NCBI GenBank assembly: GCA_021805955.1
Contig: JAJZDO010000696.1
Span: 1 to 7,235, forward strand
Source of the DNA: Acidobacteriota bacterium
GTDB taxonomy: Bacteria > Acidobacteriota > Terriglobia > Terriglobales > Acidobacteriaceae
Reading direction: 5' to 3'
DNA length: 7,235 bases
The notes below the pieces were generated by a model. The model worked only from the letters and a program-made list of their open reading frames with translations, was not told the origin of the DNA and did not search any database. This document shows positions 1-6,826 of this stretch, piece after piece. The translations under genes were made by a program, and so were the position numbers. The number at the start of each line of letters is the position of its first letter. Position 1 is the stretch's first letter.

Positions 1-1076
1 ATGGCGAGCGAAACGGCAATCGCACAGACCATCAATACGGCGACAGGACGACGCGACCAGTGTTTCTCGCCTTCTCCTGCATACAGCGGCAGCCCAAGCA
101 TCACGCAGATCACAGCAATGGGCGCGATGAGAAGAAGCGGTGTTTCCAGAGCGGGCGGAGCCAGCGCGAAGATCGCGTAGATCCAGAGGAACGCCACATC
201 CGGCTTGGGCGCGGTTTGGATGATGGTGGGATCGGGTGGGCCGCTGGGCCCGATGGGACCAAAGAAGATTGCGCAGGCCATGATCGCCAGAAGAATGGCG
301 GCGGAGAACATGACATCTTTCCATGCCGCATCCGGAACGAAGGGGACACCGTCTTGGTGAATCTGCGCTTCGTATTCCTGGATGTAGGTGCTGCGGCGCA
401 CCAGCCGGCCCGGCATGGGCCACTCGTTGATGCCGAGGCGGAGGACCATCCACACATGCACGCCGACCAGGACGATCAGAATTCCGGGAATAATGAATAC
501 GTGCAGCGCGAAGAAGCGGGAAAAAGTCGTTGCCCCGATGATTGGGCCGCCGAGCATGAAGTGAACCAGCCACGCGCCGATCCACGGGACTCTCCCCATG
601 ATGGACGCGCCAATCCCCAATCCCCAATAGGCATCCTGGTCAAAGCGCAGCACCTGGCCGGTGAAGGCCATGCCGAGTGTCAGCAACAGCAGAAACACGC
701 CGACGATCCAGGTGAGTTCGCGGGGAAACTTATAGGCGCCGAACATGAAGACCTGGATCATGTGAATCAGGACGATGGCGATCATGAAGTCCGATCCCCA
801 TCCGTGCAAAGCGCGGAGGAACCAGCCCAGCGTCAGGCCATGGTTCAAAAAGTTTAGACTGTTCCATGCGTCGCGCGCGGTGGGCGTATAGACCAGCGCC
901 AGCAAGATGCCGGTGACTATCTGCAACATCAGAATCACAGAAGCCGCGCTGCCAAAGACGTACCACCAACTGGCGCTGTTCGCCGGAATTGGATGCTCTG
1001 CCGCTTCGACAATGGGTTTGGCAAAACCCAGGCGCTGGTCGAGCCACCGATAGAGCGCAAGGCCCTTTTCCTTCAT
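1..1076 (-). CDS. Cytochrome b of a b6f/bc-type quinol:cytochrome c reductase (3' end outside window)
   Basis: This is the membrane core of complex III: it oxidises quinol at the Qo site and carries electrons across two b hemes. The ATG at 1076 overlaps the Rieske stop (ATGA), and the frame stays open for 358 codons to base 1, so the C-terminus is missing. Heme ligands are His91 and His105 in helix B, and His192 and His207 in helix D. The helix D pair is 15 apart, the cytochrome b6 spacing, whereas bc1-type cytochrome b has 14. A Qo-side helix follows (WGLGIGASIMGRVPWIG, 151-167). From about residue 250 a subunit IV (PetD)-like part is fused on, with helices near 253-273, 294-313 and 315-335. 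The expected PEWY Qo motif reads PDVA (292-295, in KPDVAFLW), so only the Pro and an acidic residue remain. An AGGG just upstream is a weak ribosome site; coupling to the Rieske gene is likely. Family certain; qcrB or petB-petD naming is left open. Confidence 0.95.
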   Translation of the reverse strand, partial: MKEKGLALYRWLDQRLGFAKPIVEAAEHPIPANSASWWYVFGSAASVILMLQIVTGILLALVYTPTARDAWNSLNFLNHGLTLGWFLRALHGWGSDFMIAIVLIHMIQVFMFGAYKFPRELTWIVGVFLLLLTLGMAFTGQVLRFDQDAYWGLGIGASIMGRVPWIGAWLVHFMLGGPIIGATTFSRFFALHVFIIPGILIVLVGVHVWMVLRLGINEWPMPGRLVRRSTYIQEYEAQIHQDGVPFVPDAAWKDVMFSAAILLAIMACAIFFGPIGPSGPPDPTIIQTAPKPDVAFLWIYAIFALAPPALETPLLLIAPIAVICVMLGLPLYAGEGEKHWSRRPVAVLMVCAIAVSLA

Positions 1077-1669
1077 CCCTGGCATGATGCACACCCCGGT
1101 CTGGCAATGCTGGCTTCCGTCGACAAGGTGGGCAATTCCCCCGCCCAGATGAGAAGTTGCTTGCCGACGATTTTGTATTTGTACTGATAGAGGCCGCGCG
1201 GCGGAGGCCCGGCAGCAACGGCGCCGTCCTGGTAATACACGCCGCCATGGCAGGGGCACATGAACAGCTTGGATTGCGGAAACCAGTGCACTGGACAGTC
1301 CATGTGTGCACAGTTGATGGCAAAAACCTGAAACTGATTGTCGGCAATATGGCGGACCCAGCAAGGCAGCGTGCGTGTCTGGCCATCCGCCGGCGTGCCC
1401 ATCGGATTGCGATATTTCCCGAGGCGCGTTTCTCCCGGTGGAAACTGATCGAGGGTCCCGACGGAGACCCAGTTGTTGTAGCTTGCATTTCGCTTGAAGA
1501 ATGGGCCGAACAGATAGCCGAGAACAGGCACAGCCAAAACCGCGCCCACGGCACCATTCAGCAGCAGGGCGACTTTAAAAAGAAATTTTCTGCGCGAGTG
1601 TTCGCTCGGCTGATTCAGCGGATTGTCGCTGTCCGGGTCATCGATCGAATGGTTCAAAGGGTCCTCCAC
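1073..1669 (-). CDS. Rieske [2Fe-2S] iron-sulfur protein of the quinol:cytochrome c reductase
   Basis: The Rieske protein takes one electron from quinol at the cytochrome b Qo site and passes it to the c-type cytochrome. Residue numbers are for the 200-residue form starting at GTG 1675. A short acidic cytoplasmic tail is followed by a twin-arginine motif (SRRKFL, 27-32) and one hydrophobic anchor (about 33-58), typical of Tat-exported, membrane-anchored Rieske proteins. The cluster motifs are CAHMDC (Cys122, His124, disulfide Cys127) and CPCHGG (Cys140, disulfide Cys142, His143). Gly145 stands where high-potential proteins have Ser; the Tyr two residues on (147) is kept. The C-terminus ends in a CASC pair (195, 198). 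I place the start at GTG 1669 because AGGAG at 1675-1679 lies 5 bases upstream of it; GTG 1675 would overlap that site. The stop overlaps the cytochrome b start. Identity is secure, the start less so. Confidence 0.95.
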   Translation of the reverse strand: MEDPLNHSIDDPDSDNPLNQPSEHSRRKFLFKVALLLNGAVGAVLAVPVLGYLFGPFFKRNASYNNWVSVGTLDQFPPGETRLGKYRNPMGTPADGQTRTLPCWVRHIADNQFQVFAINCAHMDCPVHWFPQSKLFMCPCHGGVYYQDGAVAAGPPPRGLYQYKYKIVGKQLLIWAGELPTLSTEASIARPGCASCQG

Positions 1670-1674
1670 CGTCA

Positions 1675-1679
1675 CTCCT
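1675..1679 (-). promoter_or_regulatory. Ribosome binding site deciding the Rieske start
   Basis: On the minus strand AGGAG lies 5 bases before GTG 1669, and its last base is the first base of GTG 1675. This favours GTG 1669, two codons downstream of the longest possible start. No ATG start is available near the N-terminus. Confidence 0.55.
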
Positions 1680-1699
1680 GTTGCGGCACTTCGTTGGTT

Positions 1700-2482
1700 T
1701 TAGTTCCCTTTCGCGGGATGTTGACCGGCCGGGGCCGAATCTGGAAATGGCTGGCCGGGAAACTGGACGCGGTGCGATCCCAACCACGCAACCACGTCGG
1801 TGACTTGCTTGTCGGTCATGGGCTTGCCGGAAGCATCGCCTCGCCAGTCCGGCATTCCCTCCCCGGGAAGACCGGCAACCACAATGTCGCGCAATGCCTG
1901 GTTGCCGATCAGCGACAGATAGGTTGGATCGACGATGGAGCCGACCACCCCGGACTTAGCGACGGCACCGGCCGCAGCCGCGCCAGTCCCATCGGCTCCA
2001 TGACAGCGGGCGCAATGGGTTTCGAATGCCGTGTTGCCGTCTGCAACATCCGGGGCCGTCGTCGCCGTATAGCCGGGCGGATTGGTCCCATTCAGAATGC
2101 CGGCCTTCCCCCAATGCGCGATCATCCCGTTGACAATGATTTCCACCTGCTGGTCGGTCAACATTCCGCCGCTGGATTGAGCAAAGGAATGCATGGACTG
2201 AAGCGACACCCCGCTGGCAACGATGGGAACCATGTGATCGTGCCCCGCCCAGGCGAGATACACGGGATTGTTGAGAGGCAGCGCCGGGCCGTTCAACCCC
2301 CGGTCTCCATGACAGGCAGAGCAATTGTTTTTGTACAGAATGGCAAAGCCAACCGTCTGGTCCGGACGCAAGGTTTCAGGACGAAATCCCGGCTTGCCGG
2401 GCAGATGACTGCAACCCTCCGCTACAAATAAGAGCAGGGCGGCGACGATGCTGACTCCCGCTGCTTGCAGCCGTGCCTTCAT
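1700..2482 (-). CDS. Diheme cytochrome c, probable c1/f-equivalent subunit of the reductase
   Basis: This 260-residue exported protein has two class I cytochrome c domains. It probably carries electrons from the Rieske protein to the oxidase, in place of cytochrome c1. Heme sites are CSACH (Cys54, Cys57, His58) and CARCH (Cys157, Cys160, His161). Likely axial methionines are Met97 (in LQSMHSF) and Met210 (in GEGMPDW). The N-terminus has a basic start, a hydrophobic core and AEGC at 21-24, so Cys24 may be lipidated; however, Ala is not the preferred residue at -3, and an uncleaved anchor is possible. There is no C-terminal membrane helix, unlike cytochrome c1 or actinobacterial QcrC. The ATG overlaps the stop of the gene before it (ATGA), and GAGGG sits about 9 bases upstream. 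The Rieske gene follows within about 30 bases. It could instead be a soluble-domain electron shuttle; the operon position favours a reductase subunit. Confidence 0.93.
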   Translation of the reverse strand: MKARLQAAGVSIVAALLLFVAEGCSHLPGKPGFRPETLRPDQTVGFAILYKNNCSACHGDRGLNGPALPLNNPVYLAWAGHDHMVPIVASGVSLQSMHSFAQSSGGMLTDQQVEIIVNGMIAHWGKAGILNGTNPPGYTATTAPDVADGNTAFETHCARCHGADGTGAAAAGAVAKSGVVGSIVDPTYLSLIGNQALRDIVVAGLPGEGMPDWRGDASGKPMTDKQVTDVVAWLGSHRVQFPGQPFPDSAPAGQHPAKGN

Positions 2483-3339
2483 TGGTTATGGCCCTCATCC
2501 TGCGCTTCGTCTTCCATTCCCGGCGAGATCAAACCCGCGCGCTCTGCAAATGGCCGGGCCTGGAACTGCGGAGTGCGCACGCGAACATGCAGATTCACGA
2601 CAAAACCGGCGACCAGGCCGAAGGCAATCTGGGACGCAATAAACCAGAGCCAATCGATCCGCTGGTTCATGGTCGGGTTGACAGCCGCTAACCCTCCATA
2701 CAAAAGCCCGCTCCAGAAGATGGGCGCCAGAAATCCGGCAGTGGCGATCGGCTCCCACGGGAACATGGGAAGAATGGCGCCATAGAGAAGCCCGACCAGC
2801 ACCGAAGCCAGAACATGCACCACCCCGGCCACCAGCAAGCCTTCGAGGTGGAAGGAACTGAGAAATGCGGTGCTCCTCTCCGCCCATTCGGGGATGGCCA
2901 TTGCCGCCAGAAGGTTGGGAGCATACCACAGGCTGTGATAGCGGATCAGTCCATAGACCGTGGCCGGGGCAATCATGGCAATCCCGCCCGCCAAGCCGCC
3001 CTGCACTCCCGCACCCAGCGTATATCGCTCCACCGGAAGGAAGCTGCGATGCGATGCGGCAACGGGCAGACGTTCCACTTGTTCACGCGAACTTTTAATT
3101 TCGACCACTTCGGTCGTCACCGAAACAGACTCGTGCTGCTCGTGCGGAAAAACATTCCGAAACCATCCGACCGAGGCGAACACCATCAGGACGAGACCGA
3201 GGGCACTGATGGCCCAGGCGGTCACCAGGCCGGCAAACAGCAATGTCACCCCAATCGCCAAGACAAACGGCCATGCCGTGGGGGCCGGCATGTGAATCGC
3301 ATGGACGGATGAATTGCCGTTCTTCGGTTCGGTATTCAT
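2479..3339 (-). CDS. Membrane protein: cytochrome oxidase subunit IV-like N-terminus fused to an uncharacterised four-helix domain
   Basis: Numbering starts from Met at 3339 (286 residues). Residues about 18-60 form two closely spaced hydrophobic helices after a proline-rich PAPTAWPF stretch and end in GWFRNVFPHE. This resembles the small subunit IV seen in bacterial caa3-type oxidases. A charged linker (about 67-105) leads to a second domain (about 107-255) with four likely membrane helices. These include Gly-rich stretches near 109-131, LEGLLVAGVVHVLASVLVGL near 165-184, PIFWSGLLYGG near 206-216, and a segment near 232-250. I do not know a function for this second domain. The start is uncertain: an in-frame ATG at 3378 would add 13 residues and overlap coxC by 23 bases. 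The chosen ATG lies 16 bases after the coxC stop, but neither has a clear ribosome site. Its position between coxC and the diheme cytochrome c suggests an accessory or bridging subunit. Confidence 0.8.
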   Translation of the reverse strand: MNTEPKNGNSSVHAIHMPAPTAWPFVLAIGVTLLFAGLVTAWAISALGLVLMVFASVGWFRNVFPHEQHESVSVTTEVVEIKSSREQVERLPVAASHRSFLPVERYTLGAGVQGGLAGGIAMIAPATVYGLIRYHSLWYAPNLLAAMAIPEWAERSTAFLSSFHLEGLLVAGVVHVLASVLVGLLYGAILPMFPWEPIATAGFLAPIFWSGLLYGGLAAVNPTMNQRIDWLWFIASQIAFGLVAGFVVNLHVRVRTPQFQARPFAERAGLISPGMEDEAQDEGHNQ

Positions 3340-3355
3340 AAGGAGTCTCGCGTCA

Positions 3356-3952
3356 TCATCTTCCAACGACATATACAACAGTCAGAACAACGACCCATAC
3401 CGCGTCGACAAAGTGCCAGTACATCGAGAGCGTATGGAAATGGTCGATTTGATCTTCGCCGACCCAGCCAAAGAGTCCTAGGACAAGCACTACGCTGAGC
3501 ATGAGAAGACCAATCAGGACGTGGGTAGCATGCAACCCGACGAGTGAATAAAAGGTGGTGCCGAACAGACTGGTGTGGATGGTGAAATTTTGCTTGTAAA
3601 TCAGATCAAGCCACTCTTTGGCGGTGCCGAACAGGAAAATAACTCCCAGCATAATTGTGCCCGCAAGCCAGCCGATAAATGAAAAATGGCTCCGCTTTTT
3701 CAGGCCGTCGACGGACAAGTGAATGGTCAGGCTGCTGGAGAGCAAACAGATCGTGCCAAAAATCGGGGCTTTGAGGATTTCCTTGGGGGTGGGGCCGCTG
3801 AGACTCTTCCCCATGTAGTAGATGTAGGCCACGACAAAGATCAGGAACATGGCGGATTCGGCAGTGATCAAACACCACATGCCCACGCTGCCGCGGTACG
3901 GCAACTCCCAGGGATCGTCTTTCACGTCGAAGGTGAACGGAATCGTCGTCAT
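3356..3952 (-). CDS. coxC: Cytochrome c oxidase subunit III
   Basis: Subunit III stabilises subunit I and supports proton uptake in heme-copper oxidases. The 198-residue product is the short, five-helix bacterial form lacking the first two helices of the mitochondrial protein. Recognisable positions are Glu32 in the first helix (TAESAMFL), Glu113 in GTAKEW, the GLHATHVLIGL segment (139-149, His141 and His144), and the C-terminal SMYWHFVDAVWVV (176-188). The ATG overlaps the coxA stop (ATGA), and the bases before it show no Shine-Dalgarno sequence, so translation probably depends on ribosomes finishing coxA. The next gene begins 16 bases after its stop. The family assignment is secure. Confidence 0.96.
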   Translation of the reverse strand: MTTIPFTFDVKDDPWELPYRGSVGMWCLITAESAMFLIFVVAYIYYMGKSLSGPTPKEILKAPIFGTICLLSSSLTIHLSVDGLKKRSHFSFIGWLAGTIMLGVIFLFGTAKEWLDLIYKQNFTIHTSLFGTTFYSLVGLHATHVLIGLLMLSVVLVLGLFGWVGEDQIDHFHTLSMYWHFVDAVWVVVLTVVYVVGR

Positions 3953-5670
3953 TTTTGGGCCGCCAGTCGATTCTCGGTCTCAAGCTCATATTTCCAATCC
4001 GGGTCTTCGGGATGTTTCAGGTCCCACAAGGGGCGACGGCTGCGCACCATGGGATCTTCGGCGAAGTTGTAGCTGGGCGGCGGTGAGGTGGTGGCCCACT
4101 CCAGCGTCCACGCGTCCCATGGATCGTTGCCGGCAAGTTCTCCGTAAAAATGCGAGTGCACCAGGTTATAGACGAAGATAAGGACGGCAATCGCCTGAAT
4201 AAAAGCTCCAAGGGTCACGACCATGTTCCACGTGGCCCAGTGATGACCGGGCTCGTAGGTATAGATCTCGCGGGGCATCCCAAGCAGGCCGACGATGTGC
4301 ATAAAGTCGAAGGTCATCTGAAAGCCGAGGACGAAAAGCCAGAAGTGCCACTTCCCTAACCTTTCACTCATCATGCGGCCGGTAATCTTCGGGAACCAAT
4401 AATAGAACGCGGCAAACAGGGCAAAAACGATGCCGCCGACAATGACGTAGTGAAAATGGGCAATCAGAAAATAGGAGTTGTGCAATTGCCAGTCGAAGGG
4501 CGCCACCGACAACATGATTCCCGTGAGGCCGCCGAGGGTGAATTGAAACAGGAACGCCGTGCAGAACAGCATGGGAACGGTGAAGTGAATTTTTCCGCCC
4601 CACATGGTCGCCAGCCAGTTGAAGATTTTGATTCCAGTGGGAACGGAAATAATCATCGTAGAAAGGACAAAGGCAGTGTTGGCAGCGGCGCTCATGCCAA
4701 CGGTGAACATGTGGTGCGCCCATACCGAGAAGCTGATAAATCCAATCCCGACCGACGCGGCCACCATGGCCGGATATCCGAAGATGGCTTTGCGCGAGAA
4801 GACGGGAATGATTTCGTTGACAAACCCAAAGGCGGGCAGCACCAGGATGTAGACTTCCGGATGGCCGAAGATCCAGAAGAAATGCGCCCACAAAACGGCG
4901 GAACCGCCGGCCTGGGAATCGAAGAAATGGCCGCCCAGGAAACGATCGATCAGCAGCATGATCTGCGCGGCGGACAACGGCGGAATGGCCCCGAGCGCCA
5001 TCACGGATGTGACCAGCATCAGCCACACGAACAGCGGCATCCGGTTCAGCTTCATCCCTTTGCAACGCATGCAGAGTGTTGTGGCAACAATATTCAGCGA
5101 TGTGCCAATGGTCCCAATACCGCTGATAAAGATTCCCAGCGCCCAATAGTCGGCAGCATGGCCTTTTGAAAACGCAACGGAGGTCAGCGGCGCATACGCA
5201 AACCAGCCCTGGTCAGGAACTCCAGAACCGCCGTAGAGGCCCTGGCCTCCTATAAGGCTGTAGTAGAGCAACAGCGCGCCAAAGAAAAATATCCAGAAGC
5301 TGAAGGCGTTCAGGCGGGGGAATGCCATGTCGCGAGCGCCGATCATCAAGGGCACAAAGTAGTTCGCGAACCCGAACAGAATCGGCATGGCCACGAAAAA
5401 GATCATGGTGGTGCCATGCAGCGTAAAAAGCTGATTGAAGTGTTCCGGCGAGAGAAATGTCAGCTCGGGCCTGGCAAGCTGGATGCGGATCAAGAGAATT
5501 TCTACACCGCCGATCAGGAAAAACATCAGCGCGGAGGCGATGTACATGAGCCCGATTTTCTTGTGATCGGTGGTCACGATCCACTCGTGCATCACCTCCA
5601 GCCAGAGCCGGGGATGCTTCGCCTTGGGAGTTAGATCGAGCACTCCTGAAAATGGGGCGGAATCAGCCAT
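3949..5670 (-). CDS. coxA: Cytochrome c oxidase subunit I, type A heme-copper oxygen reductase
   Basis: This is the catalytic subunit: it reduces oxygen at heme a3-CuB and pumps protons across the cytoplasmic membrane. The 573-residue protein shows the full ligand set: His85 and His407 for low-spin heme a, His405 for heme a3, and His270, His319 and His320 for CuB. Tyr274 of HPEVY is in place for the His-Tyr cross-link. The D-channel residues are present (Asn103, Asp114 in GARDMAFPR, Asn121), as is the gating Glu272 of HPEVY. The K-channel Lys348 lies in PTGIKIFNW. Together these place it in the A1 subgroup. The C-terminal stretch after about residue 510 is hydrophilic (DPWDAWTLEWATTSPPP). The ATG follows the coxB stop by 26 bases, with only a weak GTGAG-like ribosome site. 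Its stop overlaps the coxC start. Length and residues fit an intact enzyme. Confidence 0.98.
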   Translation of the reverse strand: MADSAPFSGVLDLTPKAKHPRLWLEVMHEWIVTTDHKKIGLMYIASALMFFLIGGVEILLIRIQLARPELTFLSPEHFNQLFTLHGTTMIFFVAMPILFGFANYFVPLMIGARDMAFPRLNAFSFWIFFFGALLLYYSLIGGQGLYGGSGVPDQGWFAYAPLTSVAFSKGHAADYWALGIFISGIGTIGTSLNIVATTLCMRCKGMKLNRMPLFVWLMLVTSVMALGAIPPLSAAQIMLLIDRFLGGHFFDSQAGGSAVLWAHFFWIFGHPEVYILVLPAFGFVNEIIPVFSRKAIFGYPAMVAASVGIGFISFSVWAHHMFTVGMSAAANTAFVLSTMIISVPTGIKIFNWLATMWGGKIHFTVPMLFCTAFLFQFTLGGLTGIMLSVAPFDWQLHNSYFLIAHFHYVIVGGIVFALFAAFYYWFPKITGRMMSERLGKWHFWLFVLGFQMTFDFMHIVGLLGMPREIYTYEPGHHWATWNMVVTLGAFIQAIAVLIFVYNLVHSHFYGELAGNDPWDAWTLEWATTSPPPSYNFAEDPMVRSRRPLWDLKHPEDPDWKYELETENRLAAQK

Positions 5671-5696
5671 GCTTTGCGTTTCTCACTTTCACCAGC

Positions 5697-6788
5697 TTAC
5701 TTCAGCGTCATAAGATAGGACGCGATCAAGGCAATGTCCTTATCACTCAGTTTCATGGCCGGCATCAGACAGCCGGGCTTGTAATAGCTGGGGTCTTTGA
5801 TCCAACCCTCCAGATTGCCGCGGGTGTTGGGCAACGCGCCGGATGCAATGGTGTCGCGGCTCATCAGGTGCGTCAGGTCTGGGCCGAAGCGGCCATTTGC
5901 CACCGTGCCGCGGATGGCGTGGCAGTTGATGCAGGCGTTCTGTTCGAACACCGCTCGCCCGGCGGCTACACTGGGGTCTTGAGCGGCAGGTTTCTCCTGA
6001 TTGGCAAGCCATTTCTCAAAGTCGGCGGGCGTCTGCGCGTACACGCGGATCAGCATCCGAGCATGTTCCTCGCCGCAAAACTGCGCGCACTGGCCAAGAT
6101 AGACGCCGGTCGCATCCGGCTGAATCCACATTTCATTCACCTGGCCGGCCATCAGGTCCGTCTTGCCGGCCAGTCGCGGAACCCAGAAACTGTGATCGAC
6201 ATCCGCGGTGACAAGTTTCATAAAGGTCGGCATCGGCTGTTTTGGATCGTCGCTGACCGGAACGTGCAGTTCATTTGCCGTCACAAAGTGATATTTCGGA
6301 TAAGCAAACTCCCACCAGAACTGATGGCCGGTGACGGTGACATCCAGAGCCTGCGCCGGGTGCGGCGCGTGCTGGATGCTAAAGACAATGCGAACGGTGG
6401 AAAGGAACAGCACCACCACAATCAGGATAGGAATTACTGTCCACGCCAGTTCAATCTGGTTGCTTCCGTAAATCTGGGGCGGTTCCGTGTCGTCGTCTCC
6501 GGGACGCCAGCGAAAGCGAATGACAACGTACAGGAGCAGTCCGAAAACGATGGCGAAAATTGCACCGGTGATGATGAGCACAAACATCGAGAGCCGGTAA
6601 ATGTCGTGAGCAGGCACCGACTGGGGAGAAAAAATGTTCGTGGAAGAAGTAAAAAGCTTCTCGAAAAAGCCGCCACCACCACCGGAGTCAGTGGTCATCG
6701 CCAGACCCGCAGCATGGAAGAATGCATGGCCATGCACGGCGGCCAGTAACATTCTGGGTCGCACGGCATTCACCCTTGGCAGCCTCAA
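5697..6788 (-). CDS. coxB: Cytochrome c oxidase subunit II with fused C-terminal cytochrome c (caa3 type)
   Basis: Subunit II accepts electrons and passes them to heme a of CoxA through the binuclear CuA site. Numbering is for a 363-residue product from TTG 6788. A basic N-terminus (RLPRVNAVRPR) and a hydrophobic run ending HAAGLA look like a signal peptide. Two membrane helices follow (about 68-90 and 114-136). The CuA domain has the aromatic patch GHQFWWEF (155-162), His199 in DHSFWVP, and the Cys234, Cys238, His242, Met245 cluster. A cytochrome c domain is fused behind it, with CINCH (Cys286, Cys289, His290) and Met342 or Met345 (in CLMPAMK) as axial ligand. TTG 6788 was chosen because AGGAG lies 7 bases upstream. 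ATGs at 6752 and 6698 lack a clear ribosome site, and ATG 6920 would add 44 residues that do not look like CoxB. It is the first gene of the unit; coxA follows after 26 bases. Confidence 0.95.
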   Translation of the reverse strand: MRLPRVNAVRPRMLLAAVHGHAFFHAAGLAMTTDSGGGGGFFEKLFTSSTNIFSPQSVPAHDIYRLSMFVLIITGAIFAIVFGLLLYVVIRFRWRPGDDDTEPPQIYGSNQIELAWTVIPILIVVVLFLSTVRIVFSIQHAPHPAQALDVTVTGHQFWWEFAYPKYHFVTANELHVPVSDDPKQPMPTFMKLVTADVDHSFWVPRLAGKTDLMAGQVNEMWIQPDATGVYLGQCAQFCGEEHARMLIRVYAQTPADFEKWLANQEKPAAQDPSVAAGRAVFEQNACINCHAIRGTVANGRFGPDLTHLMSRDTIASGALPNTRGNLEGWIKDPSYYKPGCLMPAMKLSDKDIALIASYLMTLK

Positions 6789-6795
6789 TGCATCA

Positions 6796-6800
6796 CTCCT
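6796..6800 (-). promoter_or_regulatory. Ribosome binding site deciding the coxB start
   Basis: AGGAG on the minus strand is separated by 7 bases from TTG 6788, which is in frame with coxB. It is the clearest ribosome site in the window. An ATG (6794-6792) also lies just after it, but that frame stops after two codons (Met-His-stop). Confidence 0.6.
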
Positions 6801-6826
6801 GTAACGCTGAATTCCAATGTTGGTTT

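Noticed and set aside
60..857. 265-codon open frame on the plus strand, opposite cytochrome b
   Set aside because: It is highly charged, low-complexity and featureless, while the minus strand encodes a full set of cytochrome b heme ligands.
730..1557. 275-codon minus-strand frame overlapping Rieske and cytochrome b, suggesting a fusion
   Set aside because: It is an alternative frame of those two genes; the Rieske and cytochrome b motifs are in other frames, which meet at a clean ATGA overlap.
1157..2431. 424-codon open frame on the plus strand, opposite the Rieske and cytochrome c genes
   Set aside because: It is antisense to two genes with clear heme and iron-sulfur motifs, shows no domain or membrane pattern, and is rich in Arg, Gly and Ala as expected of a shadow frame.
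5652..6749. 365-codon open frame on the plus strand, opposite coxB
   Set aside because: It mirrors coxB and has no recognisable motif; the CuA and heme c residues show that the minus strand is the coding one.
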